The translations under genes were made by a program, and so were the position numbers. From KBS50 sp042434095 (GTDB lineage Bacteria > Actinomycetota > Actinomycetes > Mycobacteriales > Micromonosporaceae): a stretch of 64,000 bases of DNA. The stretch lies in the NCBI RefSeq assembly GCF_042434095.1, contig NZ_JBHLUE010000034.1, positions 248,001 to 312,000 on the forward strand, read 5' to 3'. Each line of letters begins with the position of its first letter. Within the stretch, counting starts at the first letter, position 1. Below the pieces are notes generated by a model. It made no database searches and was not told the DNA's origin. It worked only from the letters and a program-made list of their open reading frames with translations. Of this stretch, positions 54,385 through 63,877 are shown piece by piece.

Positions 54385-57045
54385 ATGCAGACCGGGTCCG
54401 CCCTGCCGCCTTCACCTCCCGGCCACCCGCAGCGGCCGCCGGGGGGCACCGGGGCCGTGGTGGCCGCCGTGTTCGTGGGGCTCTGGGTGGTGGCCGTCCC
54501 GGTGGCCGGTCAGGCGTCCGGCTGGCTGCTGGCCCAGGTGCTGCTGATCGAGGGGCTGGCCACGCCGGGCTGGGCCCGACCGCTGCCGGCGGTGCTCGCG
54601 GCCCTGCTGGCCGGGGTGCCGGCGCTGCTGCTGGCCCGGCTTCCCCGGTCCGCCGCGGTCCGGGCCACCGGCGGGACCTGGCTGCGCGGCTGCGCGGCGC
54701 TCGGCCTGCTCGGGCTGTGCCGGCTGGTTCCGCCGCCGCTGAACGAGACCTACCTGGCCGCGCTGGCCGCCGCGGCCGCCGTCCTGGCCTGGCTCCTTTC
54801 CCGGGTACGCCCCGAGCGCCGCGCCCGGCGCACCCCGGCGCCGGCCGTGGCCCCGGCTGAAGCGTCGGGCCCGGCCGCGCCCCGCGCGAAGCGTCGGGCC
54901 CGGCTCCGCCCCGGGTGGCCGACCGCTCCGGCCGCGCTGGCGGTGGCGGCAGGGCTGGTGGTGCTGCTGCCGTGGACGCTCGCGGGCGCGCTGGGTGGCG
55001 CGCTGGAGACGGTGCTCGCGGTGGCCGCGGCCGCCGCCGTGGGCTGGCTCGGGACCGCCGTCCTCGCCCCGATCCGCCGGCACGGCTTCCGCACCTCCGC
55101 CCGCGCGGCATACCCGCCACCGCCGGCCGGCGCGGCATACCCCGCGGGGCCGGCTGGCGCGGCGTACCCGGCGGAACCGGCCAGCGCCGGCGCGGCCGGT
55201 CCGGCGTTCACGGTGCTGCTGGCCGGCCTGGTGGCCGGGACCGGACTGCTGCCGCTGGCCGCGGCCACCGGGCAGGACGGGGCACAACTGGCCGAGCTGC
55301 TCCTGCTGCCGCCGCTCGGCTTCGCCGCGGCCGCGCTCTGGGTGCTGGCCCGCCGCGCCGGCGTGGGCGCAGCGGCGCCGGTCGGCCTGCTGATCGGTCT
55401 CGCGGCGCTCGGGCCGCTGGCGTTCACCGACCCCGAGGAGATCTCGCTGGTGCTGGTCGAGGGCCGGGACGTGCCGTTCTGGGCCGCAGTCGCGGCCGCC
55501 GCCTCGCTCGGCCTCGCGCTGCTGCTGGGAGTCGGCTACGGCGCCGGCTCCGCCCGCCGGCGCGCCGTCCGGCCCGCCCGCCCGCTGGCCGCCGCGGCCG
55601 CCGCCCTGCTGCTGGTCGGAACCCTCGGGGCGTACGCCGGCGCGGGCCAGCCGGGCCTGCACGGCGAGCGGCTGTTCGTGATGCTGAAGCGGCAGGCCGA
55701 CCTGTCCGGGGTGGATACCGGGCGGACCGGCCCGGCCGGGCGGATCGAGCGGGCCACCGAGGTCTACCGCGCCCTGGTGAGCCAGGCCGAGACCGCGCAG
55801 GCGCCGCTGCGCCGTCAGCTGGACCGGTGGCACCTGCGCTACACCCCGTACTACCTGGTGAACGGGATCGAGGTGGAGGGCGGTCCGGCCGTCCGGGCCT
55901 GGCTGTCCCGCCGCCCCGACGTGGACCGGGTGCTGCTGGACCAGAACCCCCGGCCGCTGCCCGCGCCCGTCACGCCGCGGCACGGCTCGGCCGGGCCACC
56001 GACCGGCACCCCGTGGAATATCTCGGCCATCGGCGCCGACCGGGTTCGGGCCGAATTCCGGGTGGACGGCTCGGGCATCCTGGTCGGCGGCTCGGACTCG
56101 GGGGCCGACCTGACCCATCCGGCCCTCGCCGGCAACTTCCGGGGCGGGGACGACTCCTGGTACGACCCGTGGAACGGCACGACCCGGCCGACCGACGACA
56201 ACGGGCACGGCACCCACACACTGGCCACGGCGGTCGGCGGCACGGGCGTGGGGGTGGCGCCCGGCGCCCGCTGGATCGGCTGCGTCAACCTCGACCGCAA
56301 CCTCGGCAGCCCGGCGCACTACCTGGACTGCCTGCAGTTCATGCTGGCGCCGTTCCGCACCGGCGGCGACCCGTTCACCGACGGCCGGCCCGAGCGGGGC
56401 GCCCAGGTGCTCACCAACTCGTGGGGCTGCCCGCCGATCGAGGGCTGCAACCCGGGGACGCTGCGCCCGGCCACCGCGGCGCTCGCCACCGCCGGCGTCT
56501 TCCTGGCGGCGGCGGCCGGCAACACCGGCCCGCGGTGCGGCTCGATCAGCGACCCGCCCGCGCCGTACCCGGAGGTCGAGACGATCGGGGCCGTCGACCG
56601 GAACCGGCGGGTGGCCGACTTCTCCAGCCGCGGCCCGGCGAGCGGTACGGCCGGGCCCGACCGGCCCGACCGGCCCGGCGGCGCGACCGGCCCGGACGGC
56701 GGCGCGACCGGCCCGGACGAGCCCGGGGCCGGGGCCGGCAAGCCGGACCTGGTGGCGCCGGGGGCGGGGGTGCTGTCCGCACTGCCCGGCGGCGGGTACG
56801 GCACGCTGGACGGCACCTCGATGGCCACCCCTCACGTGGCCGGCGTGGTGGCGCTGATCTGGTCGGCCAACCCGGCCCTGATCGGGGATCTGGCGCGGAC
56901 CCGGCGCATCCTGCGGGACACGGCCGCCCCGGTGGCGCCTCCGGTCGACGGCGCGGGCGGCGGCAACGGCGGCTGTGCCATCGGACCCGCCGCGAGCGGC
57001 GCCGGCCTGGTCGACGCGTACGCGGCCGTCCGCGCCGCGCGCTGA
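54385..57045 (+). CDS. Polytopic membrane protein fused to a subtilisin (S8) protease
   Basis: An 886-residue protein. Residues about 20-420 hold some ten hydrophobic helices with Pro/Ala-rich loops. A propeptide-like domain (about 430-530) leads to an S8 domain with Asp571 (G-S-D-S-G), His608 (G-H-G-T-H), oxyanion Asn713 (G-N-T-G) and Ser812 (G-T-S-M-A), so it should be active. Cysteines in the catalytic domain (G-C-P-P, G-C-N-P, R-C-G-S) suggest disulfides, in line with an extracellular face. A Gly/Pro repeat loop (about 752-790) interrupts the domain. Subtilases usually carry a single signal peptide, so the helical domain is unusual. The propeptide resembles that of the subtilase at 18592-23085. 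The ATG at 54385 is divergent from glpD. Confidence 0.88.
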   Translation: MQTGSALPPSPPGHPQRPPGGTGAVVAAVFVGLWVVAVPVAGQASGWLLAQVLLIEGLATPGWARPLPAVLAALLAGVPALLLARLPRSAAVRATGGTWLRGCAALGLLGLCRLVPPPLNETYLAALAAAAAVLAWLLSRVRPERRARRTPAPAVAPAEASGPAAPRAKRRARLRPGWPTAPAALAVAAGLVVLLPWTLAGALGGALETVLAVAAAAAVGWLGTAVLAPIRRHGFRTSARAAYPPPPAGAAYPAGPAGAAYPAEPASAGAAGPAFTVLLAGLVAGTGLLPLAAATGQDGAQLAELLLLPPLGFAAAALWVLARRAGVGAAAPVGLLIGLAALGPLAFTDPEEISLVLVEGRDVPFWAAVAAAASLGLALLLGVGYGAGSARRRAVRPARPLAAAAAALLLVGTLGAYAGAGQPGLHGERLFVMLKRQADLSGVDTGRTGPAGRIERATEVYRALVSQAETAQAPLRRQLDRWHLRYTPYYLVNGIEVEGGPAVRAWLSRRPDVDRVLLDQNPRPLPAPVTPRHGSAGPPTGTPWNISAIGADRVRAEFRVDGSGILVGGSDSGADLTHPALAGNFRGGDDSWYDPWNGTTRPTDDNGHGTHTLATAVGGTGVGVAPGARWIGCVNLDRNLGSPAHYLDCLQFMLAPFRTGGDPFTDGRPERGAQVLTNSWGCPPIEGCNPGTLRPATAALATAGVFLAAAAGNTGPRCGSISDPPAPYPEVETIGAVDRNRRVADFSSRGPASGTAGPDRPDRPGGATGPDGGATGPDEPGAGAGKPDLVAPGAGVLSALPGGGYGTLDGTSMATPHVAGVVALIWSANPALIGDLARTRRILRDTAAPVAPPVDGAGGGNGGCAIGPAASGAGLVDAYAAVRAAR

Positions 57046-57140
57046 GGAAGCGCGCGGCCCGCCGAGGACACCCGCCGGCCGCCGGGGACGAGCGGCGGAC
57101 CGGACGTCGACGGCTCGGCGGTAGCCGCGCCGGTCCGGTC

Positions 57141-57157
57141 GGCCGCCTGCGGCGGCC
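57141..57157. terminator. Short G+C hairpin between convergent genes
   Basis: GGCCGCC (57141-57147), loop TGC, GGCGGCC (57151-57157), 3 bp beyond the ESX-like gene stop. It is a small perfect stem that may end one or both convergent transcripts. Confidence 0.4.
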
Positions 57158-57159
57158 CC

Positions 57160-57936
57160 TCAGCCGTACACCGCCTCCGGCCATCTGCCGCCGGGGAGGT
57201 TGGAGTGGTCGCCCGTCTGCTCCCTGACCTGCCGGATGTCGTCGGCCATTGCGACGAACCGGTTAATCTCGTCGACCAGCAGGTTCAGGCCGTCGGTGAC
57301 CAGGTCTCCGACCGAGTCCGACAGTGCGGTGGCGGCAAGCACGATGGTGACCACGCCGGCCGCGTCGGCGATTGCCTGCACAATCTTGCCGACAATCTTT
57401 GTGAGGATCTGGCTCATCGTCGTCATGTAATCGACGTTGGACCGGGCGATGCCCATCAGCCATCCGCTGATGAACGCGGCCTTGTCCTTCACATCCTGCA
57501 GCGCGGCCTGTTGCTGGCCCTGCTTGGTCCCGTACGCGGTGGCGGCCCCGCCCTGCCAGTAGGCGAGGTTCGCGTCGGCCGGGTTGCCGGCGGTGAACGC
57601 CAGGTCGGACAGCGGCGACTGCACCTGGTCGAGCCAGTGGAAGCTCGTCGTCATGAGCGACAGGACCGGCGTGCAGTGATCCAGCACGTAGTTCGCCTTG
57701 CCCGCTATCTCGTCGATCCGCTTACGCGCGGTCTCGATGTTGTCGTTGACCCATTGCCCGATGGCCGGCTGGGCAATCTGCAGGGCAATCCTGATGCCGG
57801 CGGTACTGGTTTCGAACTCGCCGAACTTGGAATTGACCGAGTGCAGTGCGGTACGGACGCTCTCGGTGGCCTTGTGGAAATCTCCTTCCATCTGCTTGAC
57901 ATCCGTGGTGCTGACCTGACCCGTGGGCGGCGTCAC
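57160..57936 (-). CDS. WxG-type ESX-like secreted protein, long
   Basis: A 258-residue mostly helical protein. The central A-Y-W-Q-G-G-A-A-T-A-Y sits in a turn between two long helical arms, the W-x-G hairpin of WXG100/LXG-type type VII secretion proteins. A hydrophobic stretch (about 190-215, I-A-D-A-A-G-V-V-T-I-V-L) could insert in a membrane. The function is unknown; it is likely a T7SS substrate or chaperone partner. Its start overlaps the EspC-like stop by 4 bp (ATGA). The 60 bases at 57781-57840 count 57% G+C, well below the surrounding DNA. Confidence 0.65.
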   Translation of the reverse strand: MTPPTGQVSTTDVKQMEGDFHKATESVRTALHSVNSKFGEFETSTAGIRIALQIAQPAIGQWVNDNIETARKRIDEIAGKANYVLDHCTPVLSLMTTSFHWLDQVQSPLSDLAFTAGNPADANLAYWQGGAATAYGTKQGQQQAALQDVKDKAAFISGWLMGIARSNVDYMTTMSQILTKIVGKIVQAIADAAGVVTIVLAATALSDSVGDLVTDGLNLLVDEINRFVAMADDIRQVREQTGDHSNLPGGRWPEAVYG

Positions 57937-58403
57937 GACAGGCTCTCCTCATACTCGGACCCATCCGGCGGCCGCGCCGGCCGGGAGGCGCCCTCGCCCT
58001 TGAGATCGGGGGCGTGACCGCCCCCACCACGCAGGTCCGCTCCGCCCGAGCCGGCGGCCGGGATCGGTGGCACGCTGTAGATCTTGTTGAGATCGGCCGA
58101 GGCGCCGTGGTCCGCCGACTCGTACGAGTCGGCGGCCCGAATCAGCGCCCCGTCCAGCTGGTGGAACTCCGTCTCACCGCCGCCGAGGACCGACACCATG
58201 AAGCCCTGGATGTCGTTGTAGGCGTTCGAATGTGGCGCCACGGTGAACCCGGTCGGCTCGGCCACATAGAAGGCCGACTGCCAGAGAGTGAGCGCCGCGG
58301 CGCTCCGCTTGACCGTACCCATGTCGTTGCCCATGCCGCCCCACTTGCCGGCCTCCTTGCGCAGCGCGGGCGTGACGACACTGACGTGGTCATCGTCGGC
58401 CAT
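57933..58403 (-). CDS. EspC-like type VII secretion-associated protein
   Basis: A 156-residue protein. An N-terminal helical hairpin contains K-W-G-G-M-G (WxG-like, about 21-26), and Y-E-S-A-D (about 93-97) matches the YxxxD general secretion signal of T7SS substrates; a Gly/Pro-rich tail follows. The pattern matches EspC-like ESX-1-associated proteins (type VII secretion target family). It overlaps the YbaB-like gene by 14 bp and the WxG protein gene by 4 bp, so the three form a coupled operon. No ESX ATPase (EccC) lies in the window. Confidence 0.7.
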   Translation of the reverse strand: MADDDHVSVVTPALRKEAGKWGGMGNDMGTVKRSAAALTLWQSAFYVAEPTGFTVAPHSNAYNDIQGFMVSVLGGGETEFHQLDGALIRAADSYESADHGASADLNKIYSVPPIPAAGSGGADLRGGGGHAPDLKGEGASRPARPPDGSEYEESLS

Positions 58404-59040
58404 CAGGTCCCCCCTCGTTGCGGCCGGCGCTCTGCAGGGCCAACTGCGCGTCCCGGGCGAGGTCCACAGCGGACGGTCGAGGACCCCGGCCCAGCCGTAC
58501 GGTCACCCCGCTGACCTGCCGCCCGGCCAGGACGGCCCCGACCAGGCCACGCGGCCCGAGCTGCGTCCGCTCGCCCGGCTCGGCGGGCGGTTTGAACCGC
58601 TCCAGCCGTTCCAGCTCAGCGGTCGTCTCCGCCAGCTGGTATTCGGTGGCGCCGAACCACTCGGCCAGGCTCATCCGGGGTCGATCCGCCGCGTCCCTCG
58701 CCAGCTCTCGGAGGTCCGGCTGGGCCTCTCGGGGGGCGGCGGCCGTGGCCGTGTTGTACACCGCCACCGCCGCCTGCAACTCCGCCGCGCGATACGCCTC
58801 GAAGATCGAGGCCCCGAGATCGCCGGGCCCGATCCGCTCGGCCCATCTCGGTTCCAACCGGACGTCCAGCACCCGGCCACGTTCGTCCACCCGCACCGAC
58901 GCCACGCCGGCGGCGTCCCTGCCCTCGTATGGTGGGCCGGATGGCCGATCCGGTCCCGGTCCGGCGACGTCCCGGGCGGACGGCGCCCGATTGCCTAACC
59001 GGCCCATCAGGCTGGCCGTCGATCGTGAATTGTCGGTCAT
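58390..59040 (-). CDS. YbaB/EbfC-like protein of an ESX-type operon
   Basis: A 216-residue protein. The central region (R-V-D-E-R-G-R-V-L-D-V-R-L-E-P-R-W, then a helix E-A-Y-R-A-A-E-L-Q-A-A-V) resembles the YbaB/EbfC DNA-binding family proteins often placed at the front of ESX-related operons in actinobacteria. The rest, with E-Y-Q-L-A-E-T-T-A-E-L-E-R-L, is helical. Its role (nucleoid-associated versus secretion-related) is unknown. ATG at 59040; an ATG 12 bases upstream is also possible. It is the first gene of the trio and divergent from the HTH gene. Confidence 0.65.
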   Translation of the reverse strand: MTDNSRSTASLMGRLGNRAPSARDVAGPGPDRPSGPPYEGRDAAGVASVRVDERGRVLDVRLEPRWAERIGPGDLGASIFEAYRAAELQAAVAVYNTATAAAPREAQPDLRELARDAADRPRMSLAEWFGATEYQLAETTAELERLERFKPPAEPGERTQLGPRGLVGAVLAGRQVSGVTVRLGRGPRPSAVDLARDAQLALQSAGRNEGGPDGRR

Positions 59041-59223
59041 CCAGGTTCCCATCCCCGACGTACGGGCGACTCGGCGGCCAACGGCCGGCAACTGAGCCGA
59101 GCCCGCCCTCGTTCGGCCGCCGGAGCGAGGATCGGCGAGGGTCCCGACCGGATCAATACCATCGGGCTGGATGTGCACGGTGGTGTACGACGGCCACGAG
59201 CTGACCAGCGGTATCCTTCGGCT

Positions 59224-59919
59224 GTGCACAATGGCCGGAGACAGCCGGACCGGCCGGTGTCCGGGCCTCTCCCCGAGGCGCTGCGCGAGCTGCGCCTGCG
59301 ATCCGGGATGACGCTTCGGCAACTCGCCGCCCGGACCGGCTACTCGGCCAGCGCGCTGTCCGCCGCCGAGACCGGCCGCCGGGTCCCGAGCTGGGCCCTG
59401 ACCGAGACGGTCGTGACCGCCTGCGGCGAGCATTCCGAGGATTGGCGTCACAAGTGGTGGGGCGTGCCGCGAGCCGACCCGGCGCACCCGGCGCCCGCGC
59501 TGCCTCCGGAGCCGGTGGCCGACGGCGCCGATCCCCGCCGCTGTGGCTGCGAGGAGGACGCCGTCACGGTGCACGCCCGAAGCGTGTTGTGGGACCAGCA
59601 TGTGGAGGACGGATACGTCAACATAAACCTCGGCGTCGTCGAGCTGCGCTACTCGGCGCGGCGCGGCGCCGCCTGGGGCCGCTTCACCGGCACCAGGGCC
59701 TTCGACCACCTGGCCACCACCCGGCTGGCCGAGGTGACCGCGCGGATACACCGCGCCGAGGACAACGCCCGGCAGGAGTACCGCTCCCGGTACGTCTTCG
59801 ACGTGCTCTGGGGAGACGTGCTCGTCACCCGGGGAGCCACCCTGTGGGCCGGTGTGCTGGTGCACTTCGCTGGACGAACCGTGGGGATCGGTCGAACCGA
59901 TCCGATTCGGCTGCCCTGA
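59224..59919 (+). CDS. XRE-family helix-turn-helix protein with unknown C-terminal domain
   Basis: A 231-residue protein. The N-terminal HTH (about 18-70) has L-R-E-L-R-L-R-S-G-M-T-L-R-Q-L-A and S-A-S-A-L-S-A-A-E-T-G-R. After a Pro linker, the C-terminal about 120 residues (W-D-Q-H-V-E-D-G-Y-V-N-I-N-L, R-Y-V-F-D-V-L-W-G-D) form a beta-rich domain I do not recognise. The GTG at 59224 is the likely start; a GTG at 59257 is an alternative. It is divergent from the ESX-like trio across 183 bp, so it may control that operon. Confidence 0.7.
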   Translation: MHNGRRQPDRPVSGPLPEALRELRLRSGMTLRQLAARTGYSASALSAAETGRRVPSWALTETVVTACGEHSEDWRHKWWGVPRADPAHPAPALPPEPVADGADPRRCGCEEDAVTVHARSVLWDQHVEDGYVNINLGVVELRYSARRGAAWGRFTGTRAFDHLATTRLAEVTARIHRAEDNARQEYRSRYVFDVLWGDVLVTRGATLWAGVLVHFAGRTVGIGRTDPIRLP

Positions 59920-60072
59920 GGGCCACCGAGTGCGGAGGCGGCTCCGCGACTTCGTGCTGTTTGGCAAGCCAATCGACGGCAGAACGGCCGAAACGCCGAT
60001 CGCCGGTGGATAGCCCGGTTCGGCCGCTGGCCCCCCGGTCCGCCCCTACCGTGAGGTGGGGAGGTGGCAGCC

Positions 60073-60303
60073 ATGGCAGCGAGCGAGGAAACCGGCGGCG
60101 AGCCGGGCGTACCCGAGCCCACCGGCCCGCCCGCGGAGGCCGACCGGATCGACTTCGGCGACCTGGCCCAGCGGGCCGAGCTGGACGGGCCGGACCTCGA
60201 CCCACCGGTCGAACCGGTGGAGCTGGTGGACGCGCCCGTGCCGGCGGCCGACCCGCCGAGCCGGGGCGGCCGGCATCGCGGATCGGGCCGGTCGGCGAGG
60301 TGA
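60073..60303 (+). CDS. Small acidic hypothetical protein
   Basis: A 76-residue protein, acidic and Pro-rich in the middle (D-L-D-P-P-V-E-P-V-E-L-V-D) with an Arg-rich end, with no recognised domain and probably disordered. The ATG at 60073 has GGGGAGGTGG nine bases upstream, a strong signal that supports translation; a GTG at 60064 is in frame. It is convergent with groL and ends ten bases before a strong hairpin. Confidence 0.55.
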   Translation: MAASEETGGEPGVPEPTGPPAEADRIDFGDLAQRAELDGPDLDPPVEPVELVDAPVPAADPPSRGGRHRGSGRSAR

Positions 60304-60312
60304 GCCGGACGG

Positions 60313-60348
60313 ATCAGGGGCGGGCCGCTCGCGCGACCCGCCCCTGAT
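60313..60348. terminator. Bidirectional terminator with perfect 12-bp stem (groL / small gene)
   Basis: ATCAGGGGCGGG (60313-60324) and CCCGCCCCTGAT (60337-60348) pair exactly around a 12-base loop. The hairpin lies between the convergent stop codons of the 76-residue gene (60303) and groL (60369), with no T tract. Confidence 0.75.
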
Positions 60349-60368
60349 TGACTACGTGGAGTCTGGAC

Positions 60369-61991
<1,623 letters not shown>

Positions 61992-62183
61992 ACGGCGTTG
62001 TCCTCCTGGACGCTCAACGGCCGCCCGGGTCCGTGGGACCCGAACCTGCCGCCTGACTACGCACCTTCGGACGTCACTACCTGGCGACAGTGACGTCCGC
62101 CGGCCGGGCGGACAGCCCGCGACGACCGGCCATGTGCCGCGCCGCCCTCCAGCGCCGCGACCGTGGCCCTACCGCCCCGACCA

Positions 62184-62210
62184 TTGGCACTCACATGGTG
62201 CGAGTGCCAA
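62184..62210 (-). promoter_or_regulatory. CIRCE operator 1 (HrcA binding)
   Basis: TTGGCACTC, nine bases, GAGTGCCAA: a perfect inverted repeat with the CIRCE spacing (consensus TTAGCACTC-N9-GAGTGCTAA). It lies about 190 bases before groL. Confidence 0.9.
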
Positions 62211-62218
62211 TCCCTTGT

Positions 62219-62245
62219 TTAGCACTCTCACCCGGCGAGTGCAAG
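62219..62245 (-). promoter_or_regulatory. CIRCE operator 2 (HrcA binding)
   Basis: TTAGCACTC, nine bases, GAGTGCAAG: the left arm is perfect consensus and the right arm has two changes. It lies 8 bp from operator 1, on the promoter-distal side for groL and just after the stop of the next gene (62261). Confidence 0.87.
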
Positions 62246-62260
62246 CGCCTCCGGGATCGG

Positions 62261-63559
62261 TCAGCCCAGTTCCTCGGCCAGTCGGGCGGTGTTCACCGGC
62301 GCCTCCTGGGCGCGCTGCTCGGCGTACGTGATCAGGAGCCCCACCAGGACGACGAGGTAGATCGGCACGGAGAGCGCGCTGGTGATCAACGCGGTGCCGA
62401 CGTACCCGGGCGACAGCGCCGGCAGGCCGTCCGCGGTCGCACCGCCGAGCGCTCTGCCGGCGGCCTGGATCATCGCGATCACCAGGCTGCCGGCCACCGC
62501 CAGCCCAACCACCGTGGCGACCCGGCCCAGGACCATCCCGAACCGGGCATGCACCATCCCGAACGACCGACCGATCGGGTTTCCCCGCTCAAACAGGAAG
62601 ATCGGGCCCGCCATGCTCAGCGCGAAGCCGAGATAGATGCCCGGCAGGACACACGCGCAGGTGCCGGCCACGGCGATCAGGCTGGCGAGCAGGTACCAAC
62701 CCCACAGGCCCGCAGCGCGGCGCAGCCCGTACCGGAAGGCCAGGCCGAGCGACACCGGCCGGCCGGCGGCCTGCTGGGTGACCAGCCACGCGCCGCCGGC
62801 CCAGCCGACCGCCTGGAGCACGCTCAGCAGGAGGGCCGCGCCCAGGACGATCCCCTCGTACGCCAGGAGGCCGCCGAACATCCGGCCGAGCGCGTCGGGA
62901 TCCTGCTCGCCGGCCGTGACCGTCAGCGTGTGCGGGGCGAAGGCCGCCGACAGCAGGCTCAGCACCAGGGCCGGCAGTCCCGCCGTGATCAGGAGCAACA
63001 GCGCCAGCGAGCGCCAGCCCCGCCGCACCGCGCCGACGCCCCGGTCAAACCACCCGGACATTCCGCCGCCGGGCGGGTTGACCAGCGGGTCACTCGGGTC
63101 GTACCCGGCCGACCAACCCGCCGGGTACGACCAGCCGGCGGGGTACGGCGAACCCGCGGGCTGCTGCGGCCAGCCGCCGGGGTACGACCACCCGGCGGTC
63201 GGCGCGTCGGCCGGCTGCTGGCCGGCGCCGGCCGCGGGCCAGCCCTGCTGCTGCGGCCAGCCGCCGGGGTACGACCACCCGGCGGTCGGCGCGTCGGCCG
63301 GCTGCTGGCCGGCGCCGGCCGCGGGCCAGCCCTGCTGCTGCGGCCAGCCACCCTGCTGCTGGGACCAGCCGGGCGCGGCGGGCGGCTCACCGGACGCCGC
63401 CGGCGACTGACCGCCGGGCGGGGGCTGGCCGCCGGGCGGGGGCTGGCCGCCGGGCGGGGGCTGGCCGCCGGGCGGGGGCGCGCCAGGGTCAGCGGCGGGC
63501 GGACCCGGAACGGTTGGGTCGCCCGGATCTGGACGGTACGGGTCGGATGGCTCGGTCAC
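62261..63559 (-). CDS. Repeat-rich membrane protein (glycerophosphoryl-diester-type membrane domain)
   Basis: A 432-residue protein. Residues 1-165 are a Pro/Gly/Gln-rich cytoplasmic region with P-P-P-G-G-Q repeats and two perfect 29-residue repeats containing G-W-P-Q-Q-Q-G-W-P. The C-terminal half (about 185-415) has six helices with W-L-V-T-Q-Q-A-A-G-R-P and L-P-G-I-Y-L-G-F-A-L-S, resembling the membrane domain found with glycerophosphodiester phosphodiesterases and YciC-like proteins. No catalytic GDPD domain is present. The function is unknown. ATG at 63559; upstream of groL but with CIRCE sites between. Confidence 0.7.
   Translation of the reverse strand: MTEPSDPYRPDPGDPTVPGPPAADPGAPPPGGQPPPGGQPPPGGQPPPGGQSPAASGEPPAAPGWSQQQGGWPQQQGWPAAGAGQQPADAPTAGWSYPGGWPQQQGWPAAGAGQQPADAPTAGWSYPGGWPQQPAGSPYPAGWSYPAGWSAGYDPSDPLVNPPGGGMSGWFDRGVGAVRRGWRSLALLLLITAGLPALVLSLLSAAFAPHTLTVTAGEQDPDALGRMFGGLLAYEGIVLGAALLLSVLQAVGWAGGAWLVTQQAAGRPVSLGLAFRYGLRRAAGLWGWYLLASLIAVAGTCACVLPGIYLGFALSMAGPIFLFERGNPIGRSFGMVHARFGMVLGRVATVVGLAVAGSLVIAMIQAAGRALGGATADGLPALSPGYVGTALITSALSVPIYLVVLVGLLITYAEQRAQEAPVNTARLAEELG
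63161..63345. repeat. Two perfect 87-bp tandem repeats
   Basis: Identical 87-bp units begin at 63161 and 63248 (CTGCTGCGGCCAGCCGCCGG onward), encoding a 29-residue repeat of the membrane protein at 62261-63559. Four 18-bp copies encoding P-P-P-G-G-Q lie nearby at about 63411-63480. Confidence 0.85.
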
Positions 63560-63673
63560 CGGGGCTCCTCAGCGACGGCGGCGGACGACGGCCATGATCA
63601 TGCAGGATGGGCTGGCCGTGCCGCAGCCCCGGGAGACGTGCCGCAACCCCAGGGGGAGCTCGCCGGAACCGGT

Positions 63674-63877
63674 TCAGGCGATGAGACGGACCTGCTCGGC
63701 CTGCGGGCCCTTCTGGCCCTGCGCGATCTCGAACTCGACGCGCTGCCCGTCATCAAGGGCCTTGTAGCCGTCCATCTGGATCGCGGAGAAGTGGACGAAC
63801 ACGTCCTGCCCGCCGTCGACCGCGATGAACCCGTAGCCCTTTTCGCTGTTGAACCACTTCACGGTGCCCTGTGCCAC
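63674..63877 (-). CDS. Cold-shock-domain protein (CspA family)
   Basis: A 67-residue single-stranded nucleic-acid-binding protein. It starts with A-Q-G-T-V-K-W-F-N and has RNP1 K-G-Y-G-F-I and RNP2 D-V-F-V-H-F. Length is exact for the family. The GTG at 63877 follows GAGGAAG. The 123 bases upstream to the window end are untranslated leader or promoter; I see no gene in them. Direct repeats G-C-C-G-C-A-(A/G)-C-C-C lie downstream at about 63610-63652. Confidence 0.95.
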   Translation of the reverse strand: MAQGTVKWFNSEKGYGFIAVDGGQDVFVHFSAIQMDGYKALDDGQRVEFEIAQGQKGPQAEQVRLIA

